A stretch of DNA of 64,000 nucleotides from Chitinophagaceae bacterium (GTDB lineage: Bacteria > Bacteroidota > Bacteroidia > Chitinophagales > Chitinophagaceae). The stretch is from assembly GCA_947459295.1 (NCBI GenBank), contig CANHCY010000006.1, forward strand, positions 17,678 through 81,677, written 5' to 3'. The notes under the pieces are model-generated. The model was not told the origin of the DNA, made no database searches, and saw only the letters and a program-made list of their open reading frames with translations. Every line of letters starts with the position of its first letter. Within the stretch, counting starts at the first letter, position 1. Below, piece by piece: positions 8,900 through 18,645 of the stretch. The position numbers were made by a program, and so were the translations under genes.

Positions 8900-10843
8900 A
8901 TGAAGCAAAAAAGTATTGTAGTAGGTAGCATTTGGGGCCTCGTTTTTTGTTGCGCCTTTGTTTTTATTAGCCCTTTCTCGCATGCACAAACGCCACGTCA
9001 ATCCAGTAGTCCAAAAGCTTTAAAAAAATACAACGAAGCCATACTTGCACTCGAAGATAACCGCAGTGCAGAGGGCATTGCACTACTTGCAAACGCGTTA
9101 CAAATAGATTCCAATTTTACCGATGCTTATTTATCACTTGCGGGTGCATATGGTAATATGAAGCAGTATAAAAAAGCGGTTATCGTTTATGAACGCGCGC
9201 GTTTAAAAGACAGTATTTATTTTACACCGTACCTACTACCCTATTCTATAAACCTTGCAGGGCTTGGACAATTTGACAAAGCTCTAACAGCCATCAATCA
9301 ATTTTTAACGCTTTCTGATTTAAGTGGTAGAAGTTTAAAAGCAGCACAGTATCGACAAAAAACATATGCGTTTGCTTTAAGTACTGCGCAAAAAAATAAA
9401 AATACGGGATATGTTTTTGCACCAAAAAATTTAGGTGATAGTATCAACTCAAGCTCTTCCGAGTATTATCCATCTGTAACGGTTACCGACGACGCCCTTG
9501 TTTTTACAAGACGTACGGGTACTGCTAGGGAAGATTTTATGTTAAGTACCATTACTAACAAAGACAGTTTTTACAAAGCAGCGCCACTCGATGGCGACAT
9601 TAATTTAGAACCTCGCAAAGGGGCAATTACGGTATCACAGGATGGTGAATGGATGTTTTTTGCTGCAGATATTGCGGGCGCAGGACTTGGTGGTTTTGAT
9701 ATTTACAAATCGGTGTATACACCAACAGGCTGGAGCATAGAGGAAAATTTAGGAGACTCGATCAATACCGATTTTTGGGAAAGTTCACCCGCTATTAGCC
9801 CCGATAAACGCGCACTTTATTTTAGTAGTACGAGACCCGGCGGATATGGTGGTGCAGATTTATACGTGAGTTATTTAAAACCAAATGGACGCTGGACCGA
9901 CGCGGTAAATATGGGTCCTACAATAAATACCGCAGGTGACGAGATGGCTCCATTTATTCACGCCGATAATCAAACACTTTATTTTACATCGGACGGCTTA
10001 CCTGGATATGGTGGGTCTGATTTATTTGTTTTAAAAAAATTAACGGGTGGCAAATGGGGCATTCCAGAAAATATGGGCTACCCCATTAATACCATCGAAA
10101 ACGAAGGTAGTTTAGCCGTTGCCGCAGACGGCTACACCGCTTACTACGCAAGCGATAGAGAAGACAGCAGGGGCGGCCTCGATATTTATTCTTTTACACT
10201 ACCCGCAGATGCAAGACCTTTTAAAACCATTTATGTAAAAGGCGTTGTATCAGATGTGAAGACTCAAAAAGGACTGCCTGCTAATGTAGAATTAACAGAC
10301 AACGCAAGTGGCACACTCATTAATAAAGTGCAAACCGACGAGCTCGGGAATTATTTTATTACACTACCGGAAGGAAAAGATTATACATTTACCGTTAACA
10401 GAAAAGGATATTTATTTTATTCAAGTGCGTATGCATTATCGGGTGCAGTACCTGATAGTACTTATGTTAAAAACATTGCCTTAGAACCTATTAAGCTTGC
10501 GTCTAGTTTTGTGTTCACACAAGTGTTATTTGAGAACAATAGTTATGCGCTATTACCAGCTTCCTTACCAGAATTAAATAAGCTGGTACAAATATTAGAA
10601 GAGAACCCTAGCATGCAAATACAAATTAGTGGTTACACAGATAATATTGGCAAGGCTTCCGATAATTTAATTCTTTCTACCAATAGAGCTAAATCCATTG
10701 TCAACTACTTATCGGGTAAAGGCATTGCTGCGGATAGACTTAGCTACAAAGGGTTTGGAAGTGATAACCCCATTGCCACCAACGAAACAGCAGCGGGTCG
10801 CGCACAAAATAGACGTACTAGTTTTACCATTACGCGTTTGTAA
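8900..10843 (+). CDS. TPR / beta-propeller / OmpA-C exported protein with PorE-like architecture
   Basis: A 647-residue exported envelope protein. The ATG at 8900 is preferred because it opens a clear signal peptide (MKQKSIVVGSIWGLVF... ending SHA-Q) and sits four bases after queE; an in-frame upstream codon overlaps queE. Domain order: TPR repeats at about residues 30-150, WD40-like/PD40 beta-propeller blades at about 165-430 (SSSEYYPSVTVTDDALVF; repeated GGFDIYKS, GGADLYVS and GGSDLFVL blades), a carboxypeptidase-regulatory-like domain at about 440-525, and a C-terminal OmpA peptidoglycan-binding domain at about 535-645 (ISGYTDNIG, NRAKSIVNYL, RAQNRRTSF). This is the same order as described for PorE of the type IX secretion system. 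Bacteroidota have several such paralogues, so assignment to T9SS itself is inference. Confidence 0.88.
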   Translation: MKQKSIVVGSIWGLVFCCAFVFISPFSHAQTPRQSSSPKALKKYNEAILALEDNRSAEGIALLANALQIDSNFTDAYLSLAGAYGNMKQYKKAVIVYERARLKDSIYFTPYLLPYSINLAGLGQFDKALTAINQFLTLSDLSGRSLKAAQYRQKTYAFALSTAQKNKNTGYVFAPKNLGDSINSSSSEYYPSVTVTDDALVFTRRTGTAREDFMLSTITNKDSFYKAAPLDGDINLEPRKGAITVSQDGEWMFFAADIAGAGLGGFDIYKSVYTPTGWSIEENLGDSINTDFWESSPAISPDKRALYFSSTRPGGYGGADLYVSYLKPNGRWTDAVNMGPTINTAGDEMAPFIHADNQTLYFTSDGLPGYGGSDLFVLKKLTGGKWGIPENMGYPINTIENEGSLAVAADGYTAYYASDREDSRGGLDIYSFTLPADARPFKTIYVKGVVSDVKTQKGLPANVELTDNASGTLINKVQTDELGNYFITLPEGKDYTFTVNRKGYLFYSSAYALSGAVPDSTYVKNIALEPIKLASSFVFTQVLFENNSYALLPASLPELNKLVQILEENPSMQIQISGYTDNIGKASDNLILSTNRAKSIVNYLSGKGIAADRLSYKGFGSDNPIATNETAAGRAQNRRTSFTITRL

Positions 10844-10920
10844 TACATAATTTGATTGCGCATATTTTCTAGTACTACTACCTGTTGTTGTTTGACTCAT
10901 TTGCGTGAGCTTGCACTATC

Positions 10921-12036
10921 ATGGACACACATATTTCAGACACCGAACTTCGTTACCAAATTGCGCTTACACAAATAGATTCTATTGGACCAAGCCTTGC
11001 TAAACATTTACTAGATCGTTTTGGGTCTGCTAGCGCTGTATTTAACGCTTCAAAAAAAGACTTACTCGACATCGAATATTTTGGAAATTATAGAGCAGAA
11101 AAAATTATACGCTTTAATAATTTTACAGCCGCCGACACAGAGGTTTTATTTGTACATCAAAAACAAATCACGCCTTTATTTATTAATGATGCGGCCTACC
11201 CAAAAAAATTAGCCGCCTGCTCCGATGCCCCTACCATACTGTATTACAAAGGATCGGCACCCATCAATCAGTCGCGCGTTATAAGCATTGTAGGTACTAG
11301 ACTTCCCACTCATTACGGCAAGTGGCTTACTAGTTTAATTGTTGAGCAGCTCGCGCCTTACAATCCACTTATTATTAGTGGGCTTGCCTATGGTATCGAT
11401 GTTACAGCGCACCAATGCGCACTCGATTGTAATTTACAAACAGTGGGTGTACTTGCGCATTCACTCGCCACCATTTATCCAGCGGCTCACCAGCATATTG
11501 CAAAAGATATGATTGCAAGTGGTGGCCTTTTAACCGAACTATCCTCCACAGCACGTATCGAAAAATTTAATTTTCCAAAACGCAACCGCATTGTTGCCGG
11601 TTTATCGGACGCTACCATTGTTATCGAAACAGAAACCAAAGGTGGCAGTATGATTACTGCAAATCTTGCATTCGATTACGACAGACAAGTGTTTGCTTGC
11701 CCCGGAAAAATTACCGACAAAAAAAGTAGTGGCTGTTTAAGACTCATTCAAACGCATAAAGCAGCCATGCTTGATTCTGTAGCTACATTTATTGAAGCAC
11801 TGGGTTGGGCGCCCATCACCACAAAACAAAATGCCCCTAAAGTTCAGCATAACTTAACAGATGCAGAAAAAATAATTCTCTCCCTATTAGATCATCAAAT
11901 ACCCGTCTCAATCGATGAAATTTACCTGAAAAGCATGCTTTCAAACGCGGTATTAGCGGCAAGCCTGCTTAATTTGGAGCTAAATGGCCTCATTGGTGCA
12001 CTTCCGGGCAAAACCTACCTACGACTGCTGGGCTAA
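10921..12036 (+). CDS. dprA: DNA-processing protein DprA (Smf), RecA loader for natural transformation
   Basis: DprA binds incoming single-stranded DNA and loads RecA during natural transformation. The 371-residue protein has an N-terminal helix-hairpin-helix/SAM-like region (residues 1-75, IGPSLAKHLLDRFGS), the central Rossmann-like DNA_processg_A fold with SIVGTRLPTHYG, ISGLAYGIDVTAHQCAL, FPKRNRIVAGLS and ETKGGSMITANLAFDY, and a C-terminal winged-helix DprA_WH domain from about residue 315. Length and motifs are normal. It stands alone on the plus strand with a 77-base gap from the PorE-like gene, in which I could not identify a clear promoter. Natural competence is suggested but not shown by this gene alone, because dprA is widely conserved. 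Confidence 0.95.
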   Translation: MDTHISDTELRYQIALTQIDSIGPSLAKHLLDRFGSASAVFNASKKDLLDIEYFGNYRAEKIIRFNNFTAADTEVLFVHQKQITPLFINDAAYPKKLAACSDAPTILYYKGSAPINQSRVISIVGTRLPTHYGKWLTSLIVEQLAPYNPLIISGLAYGIDVTAHQCALDCNLQTVGVLAHSLATIYPAAHQHIAKDMIASGGLLTELSSTARIEKFNFPKRNRIVAGLSDATIVIETETKGGSMITANLAFDYDRQVFACPGKITDKKSSGCLRLIQTHKAAMLDSVATFIEALGWAPITTKQNAPKVQHNLTDAEKIILSLLDHQIPVSIDEIYLKSMLSNAVLAASLLNLELNGLIGALPGKTYLRLLG

Positions 12037-12069
12037 ATCATTTTTTTGGCTGAAATATAGGTATCCTAT

Positions 12070-12077
12070 TATCTTTG
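12070..12077 (+). promoter_or_regulatory. Bacteroidota -7 promoter element for guaB
   Basis: TATCTTTG is an exact TAnnTTTG element and ends three bases before the guaB ATG at 12081. With the usual distance from this element to the transcript start, transcription would begin at or within the start codon. Confidence 0.65.
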
Positions 12078-12080
12078 CAC

Positions 12081-13580
12081 ATGGCAACAAGAAATACAAA
12101 GACCGCCAATAAGGCAACATCCGCTAGATTATTTGGAGAAGGGCTAACGTTCGACGACGTTTTACTCATGCCAGCCTACTCCGAAATTTTACCAAGAGAC
12201 ACTGATATTCGCTCTCAACTTACAAAGTCTATAACGCTGAATGTACCGATGTTATCCGCTGCAATGGATACGGTTACAGAAGCCAACCTCGCTATTGCAC
12301 TTGCGCGCGAAGGGGGCATTGGCATTTTGCACAAAAACATGAGCATCGAAAAGCAAGCCGAGCAGGTAAGACGTGTAAAAAGAAGTGAAAGCGGTATGAT
12401 TGTTGACCCCATCACGCTTTTAGTAGACGCCACCATCGGTGACGCACTTAAATTAATGCGCGATAATAAAATTGGCGGTATTCCAATTGTAGACGCCGGA
12501 CAAAAATTAGTAGGTATTTTAACCAATAGAGACCTTCGTTTTGAGACAGATAAAAAACGTAAAGTAAAAGAAGTAATGACTAAAGAAAATTTAGTGATTG
12601 CACCAGAAGGTACCGACTTAAAAAAAGCAGAAATTATTTTACGCAAACATAAGATCGAAAAATTACCAGTAGTAAACAAACAAGGTAAACTAATTGGTCT
12701 TATCACCTACCGCGATATTTTACAACTACGTAATTTTCCTAACGCCGTAAAAGATGGCATTGGACGTTTACTTGTAGGTGCTGCACTTGGTATTACTTCC
12801 GATTTAATGGATAGAGCCGCAGCACTTCAATACGTTGGCGTAGACGTGGTAACACTCGATAGCGCGCACGGACATAGCAAAGGTGTTATCGAAGCACTTA
12901 AAGCACTTCGTAAAAATTTTAAAGGACTACAAATTATAGCTGGTAATGTGGGTACGGCAGATGGCGCCCTTGCGCTTGCCGCAGCCGGCGCCGACTGCGT
13001 TAAAGTAGGTATTGGACCCGGTTCTATTTGCACCACGCGTATTGTAGCAGGTGCAGGTGTGCCACAGCTTACAGCCATCATGGAAGCAAGCATGGCATTA
13101 AAATCAAAAGGTATTCCGGTTATTGCAGATGGTGGTATTAGATACACCGGTGATATGGTAAAAGCACTTGCTGCTGGCGCCAATGTAGTAATGATGGGAT
13201 CCGTTTTTGCAGGTACCGAAGAAAGCCCTGGAGATACTATTATTTATGAAGGTCGTAAGTTTAAAGAATACCGTGGCATGGGAAGCCTTGGCGCGATGAG
13301 TCAGGGAAGTGGTGACCGTTATTTCCAAGACGTAGAAGCGGATATTAAAAAATATGTACCAGAAGGTATTGAAGGACGCGTTGCTTATAAGGGAAGTATT
13401 GCAGAAATTATTTACCAGTACGTTGGCGGATTAAGATCAGGCATGGGCTACTGCGGTGCTAAAAATATTAAAGCATTACAACAAGCCACTTTTGTAAAAA
13501 TCACCAACGCGGGTATGAAAGAAAGTCATGCACACGATATTGATATTACAAAAGAAGCACCTAATTACAGCCGTAAATAA
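12081..13580 (+). CDS. guaB: Inosine-5'-monophosphate dehydrogenase
   Basis: GuaB oxidises IMP to XMP with NAD+, the rate-limiting step to guanine nucleotides. The 499-residue protein has the TIM-barrel catalytic domain interrupted by a tandem CBS pair at about residues 95-215. Signatures include [15 protein letters not shown] near the start, [15 protein letters not shown], the NAD-site [19 protein letters not shown], and the catalytic loop [17 protein letters not shown] with nucleophile Cys317. [20 protein letters not shown] is the flap region. The ATG at 12081 is chosen over a TTG six bases upstream, because the TTG is part of the promoter element. It heads a tightly spaced plus-strand run with lnt, an alpha/beta hydrolase, a T9SS-type protein and an SDR enzyme. 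Confidence 0.98.
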   Translation: MATRNTKTANKATSARLFGEGLTFDDVLLMPAYSEILPRDTDIRSQLTKSITLNVPMLSAAMDTVTEANLAIALAREGGIGILHKNMSIEKQAEQVRRVKRSESGMIVDPITLLVDATIGDALKLMRDNKIGGIPIVDAGQKLVGILTNRDLRFETDKKRKVKEVMTKENLVIAPEGTDLKKAEIILRKHKIEKLPVVNKQGKLIGLITYRDILQLRNFPNAVKDGIGRLLVGAALGITSDLMDRAAALQYVGVDVVTLDSAHGHSKGVIEALKALRKNFKGLQIIAGNVGTADGALALAAAGADCVKVGIGPGSICTTRIVAGAGVPQLTAIMEASMALKSKGIPVIADGGIRYTGDMVKALAAGANVVMMGSVFAGTEESPGDTIIYEGRKFKEYRGMGSLGAMSQGSGDRYFQDVEADIKKYVPEGIEGRVAYKGSIAEIIYQYVGGLRSGMGYCGAKNIKALQQATFVKITNAGMKESHAHDIDITKEAPNYSRK

Positions 13581-13589
13581 TTATACGAC

Positions 13590-15176
13590 TTGAAAAAATC
13601 AACCCTATTAGGTTATAGCATTTTAACAGGCCTGTTACTCGTTGTAGCATGGCCTGTTTTTTGGTTGGCACTCCTATTGTTTATTGCATGGGTGCCGCTA
13701 CTTATTATTGCAAACAACGTCACAAAAAAACTAACCTTTTTTGGCTACACATTTTTGTCGGTACTTATTTGGAATATTGGCACTACCTATTGGATGTGGA
13801 ATTCCACCGATGTGGGCAGCGTAGCTGCCATTATCGCCAACAGCCTACTCATGTGCGTGCCTTGGCTATTTTATTTTTCGGCGGCGCAGAAAAATAAAAA
13901 CATCGGTTTTATTACGCTCATTGTTTCGTGGCTAACTTTCGAATACATCCATTTAAACTGGCAAATAAGCTGGCCATGGCTCACACTAGGTAATGGTTTT
14001 GCTATGCACACCAGCGTCATTCAGTGGTACGAATATACCGGCGTAGCCGGTGGAAGTTTTTGGATACTACTCCTGAATATTCTAGTATATAAATTAGTAG
14101 TCGCTAAAAAAGCAAAGCAGCCCATCAAAAAAAATGTTGTGCAAATTGTTTCTTGTTTTATGGTACCTGTTGTTTGCTCAAATCTTATACTCAGCTATCA
14201 AAAAACACTAAATAGCTCAGAGGCAAGTAGCCCTAAAACTGCACAAAACGTACTCATTGTGCAACCCAATATAGACCCCTATCAAAAGTTTGAAATATCG
14301 AGTGCGGCATCACAAATTGCTGGGCTAATTAGCGCCACCGAATCTAATTTAGATAGTAATACCACACTGGTACTATGGCCTGAAACAGCGATGAGCGTTG
14401 CAGACTGGCAAGACAATATCACCAGCAACCCCTACTATCAACCCATATTTGAATTTAGTAAAAGACATCCCAAGCTTTTTATTTTATCGGGCATCGAAAC
14501 CTATAAAAAATACGGCGGCACCAAAGAAACGCCCACAGCAAAAAAATCGAGTGACGGCAGTTTTTATTACGACGCATTTAATGCAGCTGTTTATATCAAC
14601 AACGGAACACCACTTGCTTTTTACAACAAAAGTAAATTAGTACCAGGTGTAGAAACCTTACCTACTTTTTTAAATTTTTTAGGACCCGTCTTGGAGCAGT
14701 TTGGGGGTTCCACGGGTGGATACGGAAAATCGGAAGAAGCAGCAGTGTTTACAAATAATGGTTGCCAGTATATGAGTGCACCCATTATATGTTACGAAAG
14801 TATTTACGGCGCTTATGTAGGCACGTACAAACAAAAAAGTGCTAACCTCCTTGCTATTATCACCAACGACGGATGGTGGGGCAACACCAGTGGCCACAAA
14901 CAACATTTGCAGTATGCTGCACTCAGAGCTATCGAAACAAGAACCTGGGTGGCCAGAAGTGCCAATACGGGCATCTCCGCTGTTATTAACCCACTCGGTA
15001 ATATAGTTGCACAAAAAGGATGGGACGAGATGGGTGTTATTAAATACCAAATTCCAATAAAATCGAACCTTACTTTTTACGCAAAATATGGCGACTGGCT
15101 CTATCAAATTTTTTCAATTTTTGCAGTCCTATTATTATTACAGGGTTTATATAAGCGCTTCAAAAAAAATTCTTAG
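13590..15176 (+). CDS. lnt: Apolipoprotein N-acyltransferase
   Basis: Lnt adds the third acyl chain to the N-terminal cysteine of lipoproteins in the inner membrane. The 528-residue protein has an N-terminal block of hydrophobic membrane helices (residues 1-210) followed by a periplasmic nitrilase-like domain. The catalytic triad can be placed as Glu265 in LWPETAM, Lys347 in YNKSKLVPG and Cys401 in PIICYES, with NDGWWGNTSGHKQHLQYA after it, as in known Lnt enzymes. The best start is a TTG at 13590, nine bases after guaB, since it gives a normal N-terminus and no in-frame ATG is close. Its presence fits the lipoprotein-rich gene set here (SusD, several lipobox proteins, a LolE-like permease). 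Confidence 0.95.
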   Translation: MKKSTLLGYSILTGLLLVVAWPVFWLALLLFIAWVPLLIIANNVTKKLTFFGYTFLSVLIWNIGTTYWMWNSTDVGSVAAIIANSLLMCVPWLFYFSAAQKNKNIGFITLIVSWLTFEYIHLNWQISWPWLTLGNGFAMHTSVIQWYEYTGVAGGSFWILLLNILVYKLVVAKKAKQPIKKNVVQIVSCFMVPVVCSNLILSYQKTLNSSEASSPKTAQNVLIVQPNIDPYQKFEISSAASQIAGLISATESNLDSNTTLVLWPETAMSVADWQDNITSNPYYQPIFEFSKRHPKLFILSGIETYKKYGGTKETPTAKKSSDGSFYYDAFNAAVYINNGTPLAFYNKSKLVPGVETLPTFLNFLGPVLEQFGGSTGGYGKSEEAAVFTNNGCQYMSAPIICYESIYGAYVGTYKQKSANLLAIITNDGWWGNTSGHKQHLQYAALRAIETRTWVARSANTGISAVINPLGNIVAQKGWDEMGVIKYQIPIKSNLTFYAKYGDWLYQIFSIFAVLLLLQGLYKRFKKNS

Positions 15177-15185
15177 TAACCGGCC

Positions 15186-16001
15186 ATGGCTAACCTTTCA
15201 TTTGAATTTGACAACAGGCAAATGTGTTACCAAAAAACGGGGACCGGGCCTGCCGTAATTTTACTGCATGGTTTTGGAGAAGACCACCGCATATTTTATA
15301 GCACGGTTACAGCACTCGAAAAAAACTACACCGTATACACGCCAGATTTACCCGGCACGGGCATGTCAGCAATAAATACAAATACATACCCTTCTAATTT
15401 TTCGATCGAATATTTGGCAGACAGTGTCGCTGCATTAATAAACCACGAAAAAATTGAAAATTCTACTGTGCTTGGACATAGTATGGGTGGATACGCCGCC
15501 ATGGCGCTTGCATTTAAATATCCGCAGTACCTAAAAGCATTTGGACTACTTCATTCTACTGCATTACCAGATACACCCCTTAAAATTGAAAATAGATTAC
15601 GGGGCATTTCTTTTATAGAAAAATTTGGCGCAACTACTTTTTTAGAAACCACCGTGCCTAATTTATTTGGCACCCATACAAAAGAAACAAACCCAGGTAT
15701 TGTTTTAGATTTTATACAAGCACTGCCTCTATTTTCAAACGAAGCATTAATAGCCTACTACCATGCCATGATGGCCCGCCCAAATTTAACAGATGTTTTA
15801 GCAACCACAACTGTTCCGGTTCTATTTGTATTAGGGGATCAGGACATCGCGGTGGCGCTAGAAGATACTTTACCTCAAACAAAAATGCCCAATTCCGCTT
15901 ATCTTTATGTACTAGAAAATTGTGGACACATGGGCATGCTTGAGCACCCTGTTATTTTTAATAAAGCTGTCCTAGATTTTTTGGATAAAGTGAACGCATG
16001 A
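15186..16001 (+). CDS. Alpha/beta-fold hydrolase
   Basis: A 271-residue cytosolic alpha/beta hydrolase (no signal peptide). The oxyanion-hole motif LLHGFGEDH lies at about residues 27-35; the nucleophile elbow GHSMGG places Ser99; the acid is probably Asp218 or Asp220 in LGDQDIAV; and the base is His248 in NCGHMGMLEHP. The order and spacing fit the esterase/haloalkane-dehalogenase-like Abhydrolase_1 group. The substrate cannot be assigned. It begins nine bases after lnt, and its stop overlaps the start of the next gene by four bases (ATGA), which suggests translational coupling to the PKD/T9SS-type protein. Confidence 0.9.
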   Translation: MANLSFEFDNRQMCYQKTGTGPAVILLHGFGEDHRIFYSTVTALEKNYTVYTPDLPGTGMSAINTNTYPSNFSIEYLADSVAALINHEKIENSTVLGHSMGGYAAMALAFKYPQYLKAFGLLHSTALPDTPLKIENRLRGISFIEKFGATTFLETTVPNLFGTHTKETNPGIVLDFIQALPLFSNEALIAYYHAMMARPNLTDVLATTTVPVLFVLGDQDIAVALEDTLPQTKMPNSAYLYVLENCGHMGMLEHPVIFNKAVLDFLDKVNA

Positions 16002-18637
16002 AAAAATGGTTTTTAATCTTACTCGTTAGCGCCTTTGTTACGTCGGCGCATGCGTCACATATTTCAGGTGGTGAAATGTATTATACCTATATAGGAAAAT
16101 CACCCACCGATGGTAATAAGTTAAGATACGCCATAACACTTTTATTATACAAAGACACAACCGTTACTGGACCCACAGTAGCATCCTTATCTAGCAATTA
16201 TAATATTTCTATTTATAGAGGTGATAACAATGCACTTGTAGGGAATTATGTACTCTCCAGAAAAAGTTATGAATTCATGAAGCTAGGCACGTATGATAAA
16301 TGTTTGTCTAGTTTTCCGCGTGTAGAATTTGCCGTTTCCGCCTATGAAGTGATTGTAGATCTAGACCCTAACGCAAGTGGTTATTTTGCAAGTCATTCGC
16401 AGTGTTGCAGGGTAAGTGGCGTTTTAAATATGAATTCAAACTCTGTCGGCATCAGCTACTGGGTAAAAATTCCGGGCAGCAATTCCAACCCCTTTGCACC
16501 CGATAATTCAAGTGCCACTTTTTTAAAAAAAGACACCATCCTTGTTTGTGTATCATCACCGCTGCAACTCGATTTTAGCGCCGTTGATCCAGACAAAGAC
16601 TCGCTGGTATATTCATTTGCGCCTGGCTATATTGGCGCAGGCCCACCACCCAATCAATTACCACTGCAATCCGATACGCCACCTTACGCAACCGTTTCTT
16701 ATTTTGGAGGATATAGTTTTAATAAACCCTTTGGAAATACATCTACACAAATTGATGCAAAAACAGGACTTGTAACCGGAAGAGCTCCAGCTGTCACCGG
16801 CATTTATTTACTAGCTGTTCTCGTAGAAGAATACCGTAACGGTATAAAAATTAGTGAGCACCAAAAAGAATTTCAAGTAAAAGTTGAAAATTGTTCTATC
16901 ACCGCCGCCGAATTAAAACCACAATATATTTCTTGCGATGGTTTTACGCTACAGTTTGAAAATGAGTCTACGAGCCCAAGTGTAGCAGGTTACTTATGGA
17001 ACTTTGGTGAAAAAAATAATACCGTTTCAACACTTCCCAGGCCCGTCCACACCTACGCAGATACAGGCACATACGTTCTAAAATTAGTTGTCACAAGTAC
17101 AGGTGGCTGTCAAGATTCTACAACAGCCATTGTAAAAGTATATCCAACTTTTAAAACAGATTTCTCTGTTACTGGAAATTGCGTGCTCAATAATTATACT
17201 TTCAAAGATTTAACCAGCAGTAAATATGGTATTGTAAATAGTTGGCGCTGGAATTTTGGTGATGCTGGAAGTGCGGCAGATAGCGCCACAACAAAAGATA
17301 CCGTTTGGAAATATAGTAGTGCGCAAAAAGCGACCGTCACACTTATTTCAACCAATAATAAAGGATGTACAGATACCCTTACCAAACAAATAGATATTTT
17401 AGATAAACCACAAATCAATCTTCCCTTCAAAGACACACTTATTTGTAGTAACGATACCCTCCTTTTAAAAGCGAATATTAATAATACCACCACCATTAAT
17501 TGGGTGCCCAATAACAATGCAAATAAATTAAGAATTAGAAGTGCCAATACGGCGACCCCCACCGTATATCCTAACGATAGCACTAAATATTACGTAACGG
17601 TTCAGGACAATGGTTGTAATGCCACAGATAGTGTAATGGTAAACGTGCTTCAATTTATTAAAGTAGATTTAAAAACAGATAGCACTATTTGTAGAGGTGA
17701 TAGTTTTGCCTTAGCCCCCACTTCTTTTGCACTATCTTATTTATGGCGCAGCGCTGGTGGCGAGTTTGTAGACCCTATTAAAAATCCAATTGTAAAGCCA
17801 TTATCAAATACGCAGTATTTTGTAACTGCAAATTTGGGTAGGTGTCAAGATAAAGATTCGATACTAATAAAAGTGGCGCCTAGACCCGCCGTAAATGCAA
17901 CACCCGATACCACTATTTGTTTTGGCACCACACTACCCTTGCAAGCCACAATTAGTGCAAGTAGGTTTACATGGAACCCAACTAGTAGTTTAACAGGTTT
18001 TAACACCCTAAGCCCAGTGGCCAGACCCATTGGTTCTACTGCCTATGTGATTGCTGTTTCTGATACACTGGGTTGTCCTAAAATTGTTACCGATACTATA
18101 CGCGTAACAGTTGTGCCCCGAATTATACCTAATGCAGGAAGTGACACCATTGCAGTTATTGGTAGGCCCATGCAACTTGGCGCGAGTGGCGGACTGCGTT
18201 ATTTATGGACCCCTTCTACTTTTTTAAACAATCCTCAAATTGCAAACCCTGTATTTACAGGTGCTGCAGGTACCGACTCTGTTGTGTTCAACGTTCGGGT
18301 ATTTACGCAGGCTGGCTGCTATGCCGAAGACAATGTTACGGTTACTATATTTAACGGTATTGCTAACATATGGGTGCCGTCCGGATTTACACCCAATAAA
18401 GATGGGAAAAATGATATTTTAAGACCTATCACAAAGGGCATCAAACAATTGATTCACTTTAATGTTTTTAATAGATGGGGGCAAATCATTTATACCACCA
18501 ACCGCATAGGCGAAGGTTGGGATGGAACTTATAAAGGTGAATTCCAACCAAATGGTGCGTATGTGTATGAAGCCGTTGGTATCGATTACGCAGATAAAAA
18601 AGTTTACACCAAAGGAACAAGTGTGATCATTAGATAA
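15998..18637 (+). CDS. PKD-domain cell-surface protein with gliding-type C-terminal (T9SS type B) sorting domain
   Basis: An 879-residue exported protein. A signal peptide (MKKWFLILLVSAFVTSAHA) is followed by HISGGEMYYTYIG, a start seen in many large Bacteroidota adhesin-like proteins. Two PKD domains are visible at about residues 310-385 (YLWNFGE ... HTYADTGTYVLKLVV) and 390-470 (WRWNFGDAG), then further Ig-like repeats with paired Cys residues. The last 90 residues (FTPNKDGKNDILRP, FNVFNRWGQIIY, GWDGTYKGEFQPNGAYVYEA) are the gliding motility-associated C-terminal domain (TIGR04131/CHU_C), a type B cargo signal for the type IX secretion system. It is therefore probably secreted or surface-attached. 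Its role (adhesion, gliding or ligand binding) is not determined by sequence. Confidence 0.93.
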   Translation: MKKWFLILLVSAFVTSAHASHISGGEMYYTYIGKSPTDGNKLRYAITLLLYKDTTVTGPTVASLSSNYNISIYRGDNNALVGNYVLSRKSYEFMKLGTYDKCLSSFPRVEFAVSAYEVIVDLDPNASGYFASHSQCCRVSGVLNMNSNSVGISYWVKIPGSNSNPFAPDNSSATFLKKDTILVCVSSPLQLDFSAVDPDKDSLVYSFAPGYIGAGPPPNQLPLQSDTPPYATVSYFGGYSFNKPFGNTSTQIDAKTGLVTGRAPAVTGIYLLAVLVEEYRNGIKISEHQKEFQVKVENCSITAAELKPQYISCDGFTLQFENESTSPSVAGYLWNFGEKNNTVSTLPRPVHTYADTGTYVLKLVVTSTGGCQDSTTAIVKVYPTFKTDFSVTGNCVLNNYTFKDLTSSKYGIVNSWRWNFGDAGSAADSATTKDTVWKYSSAQKATVTLISTNNKGCTDTLTKQIDILDKPQINLPFKDTLICSNDTLLLKANINNTTTINWVPNNNANKLRIRSANTATPTVYPNDSTKYYVTVQDNGCNATDSVMVNVLQFIKVDLKTDSTICRGDSFALAPTSFALSYLWRSAGGEFVDPIKNPIVKPLSNTQYFVTANLGRCQDKDSILIKVAPRPAVNATPDTTICFGTTLPLQATISASRFTWNPTSSLTGFNTLSPVARPIGSTAYVIAVSDTLGCPKIVTDTIRVTVVPRIIPNAGSDTIAVIGRPMQLGASGGLRYLWTPSTFLNNPQIANPVFTGAAGTDSVVFNVRVFTQAGCYAEDNVTVTIFNGIANIWVPSGFTPNKDGKNDILRPITKGIKQLIHFNVFNRWGQIIYTTNRIGEGWDGTYKGEFQPNGAYVYEAVGIDYADKKVYTKGTSVIIR

Positions 18638-18645
18638 AAATAATT

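Noticed and set aside
12215..13183. Open frames on the minus strand within guaB
   Set aside because: They are Ser/Ala/Pro-rich antisense shadows of conserved guaB sequence with no independent start signals.
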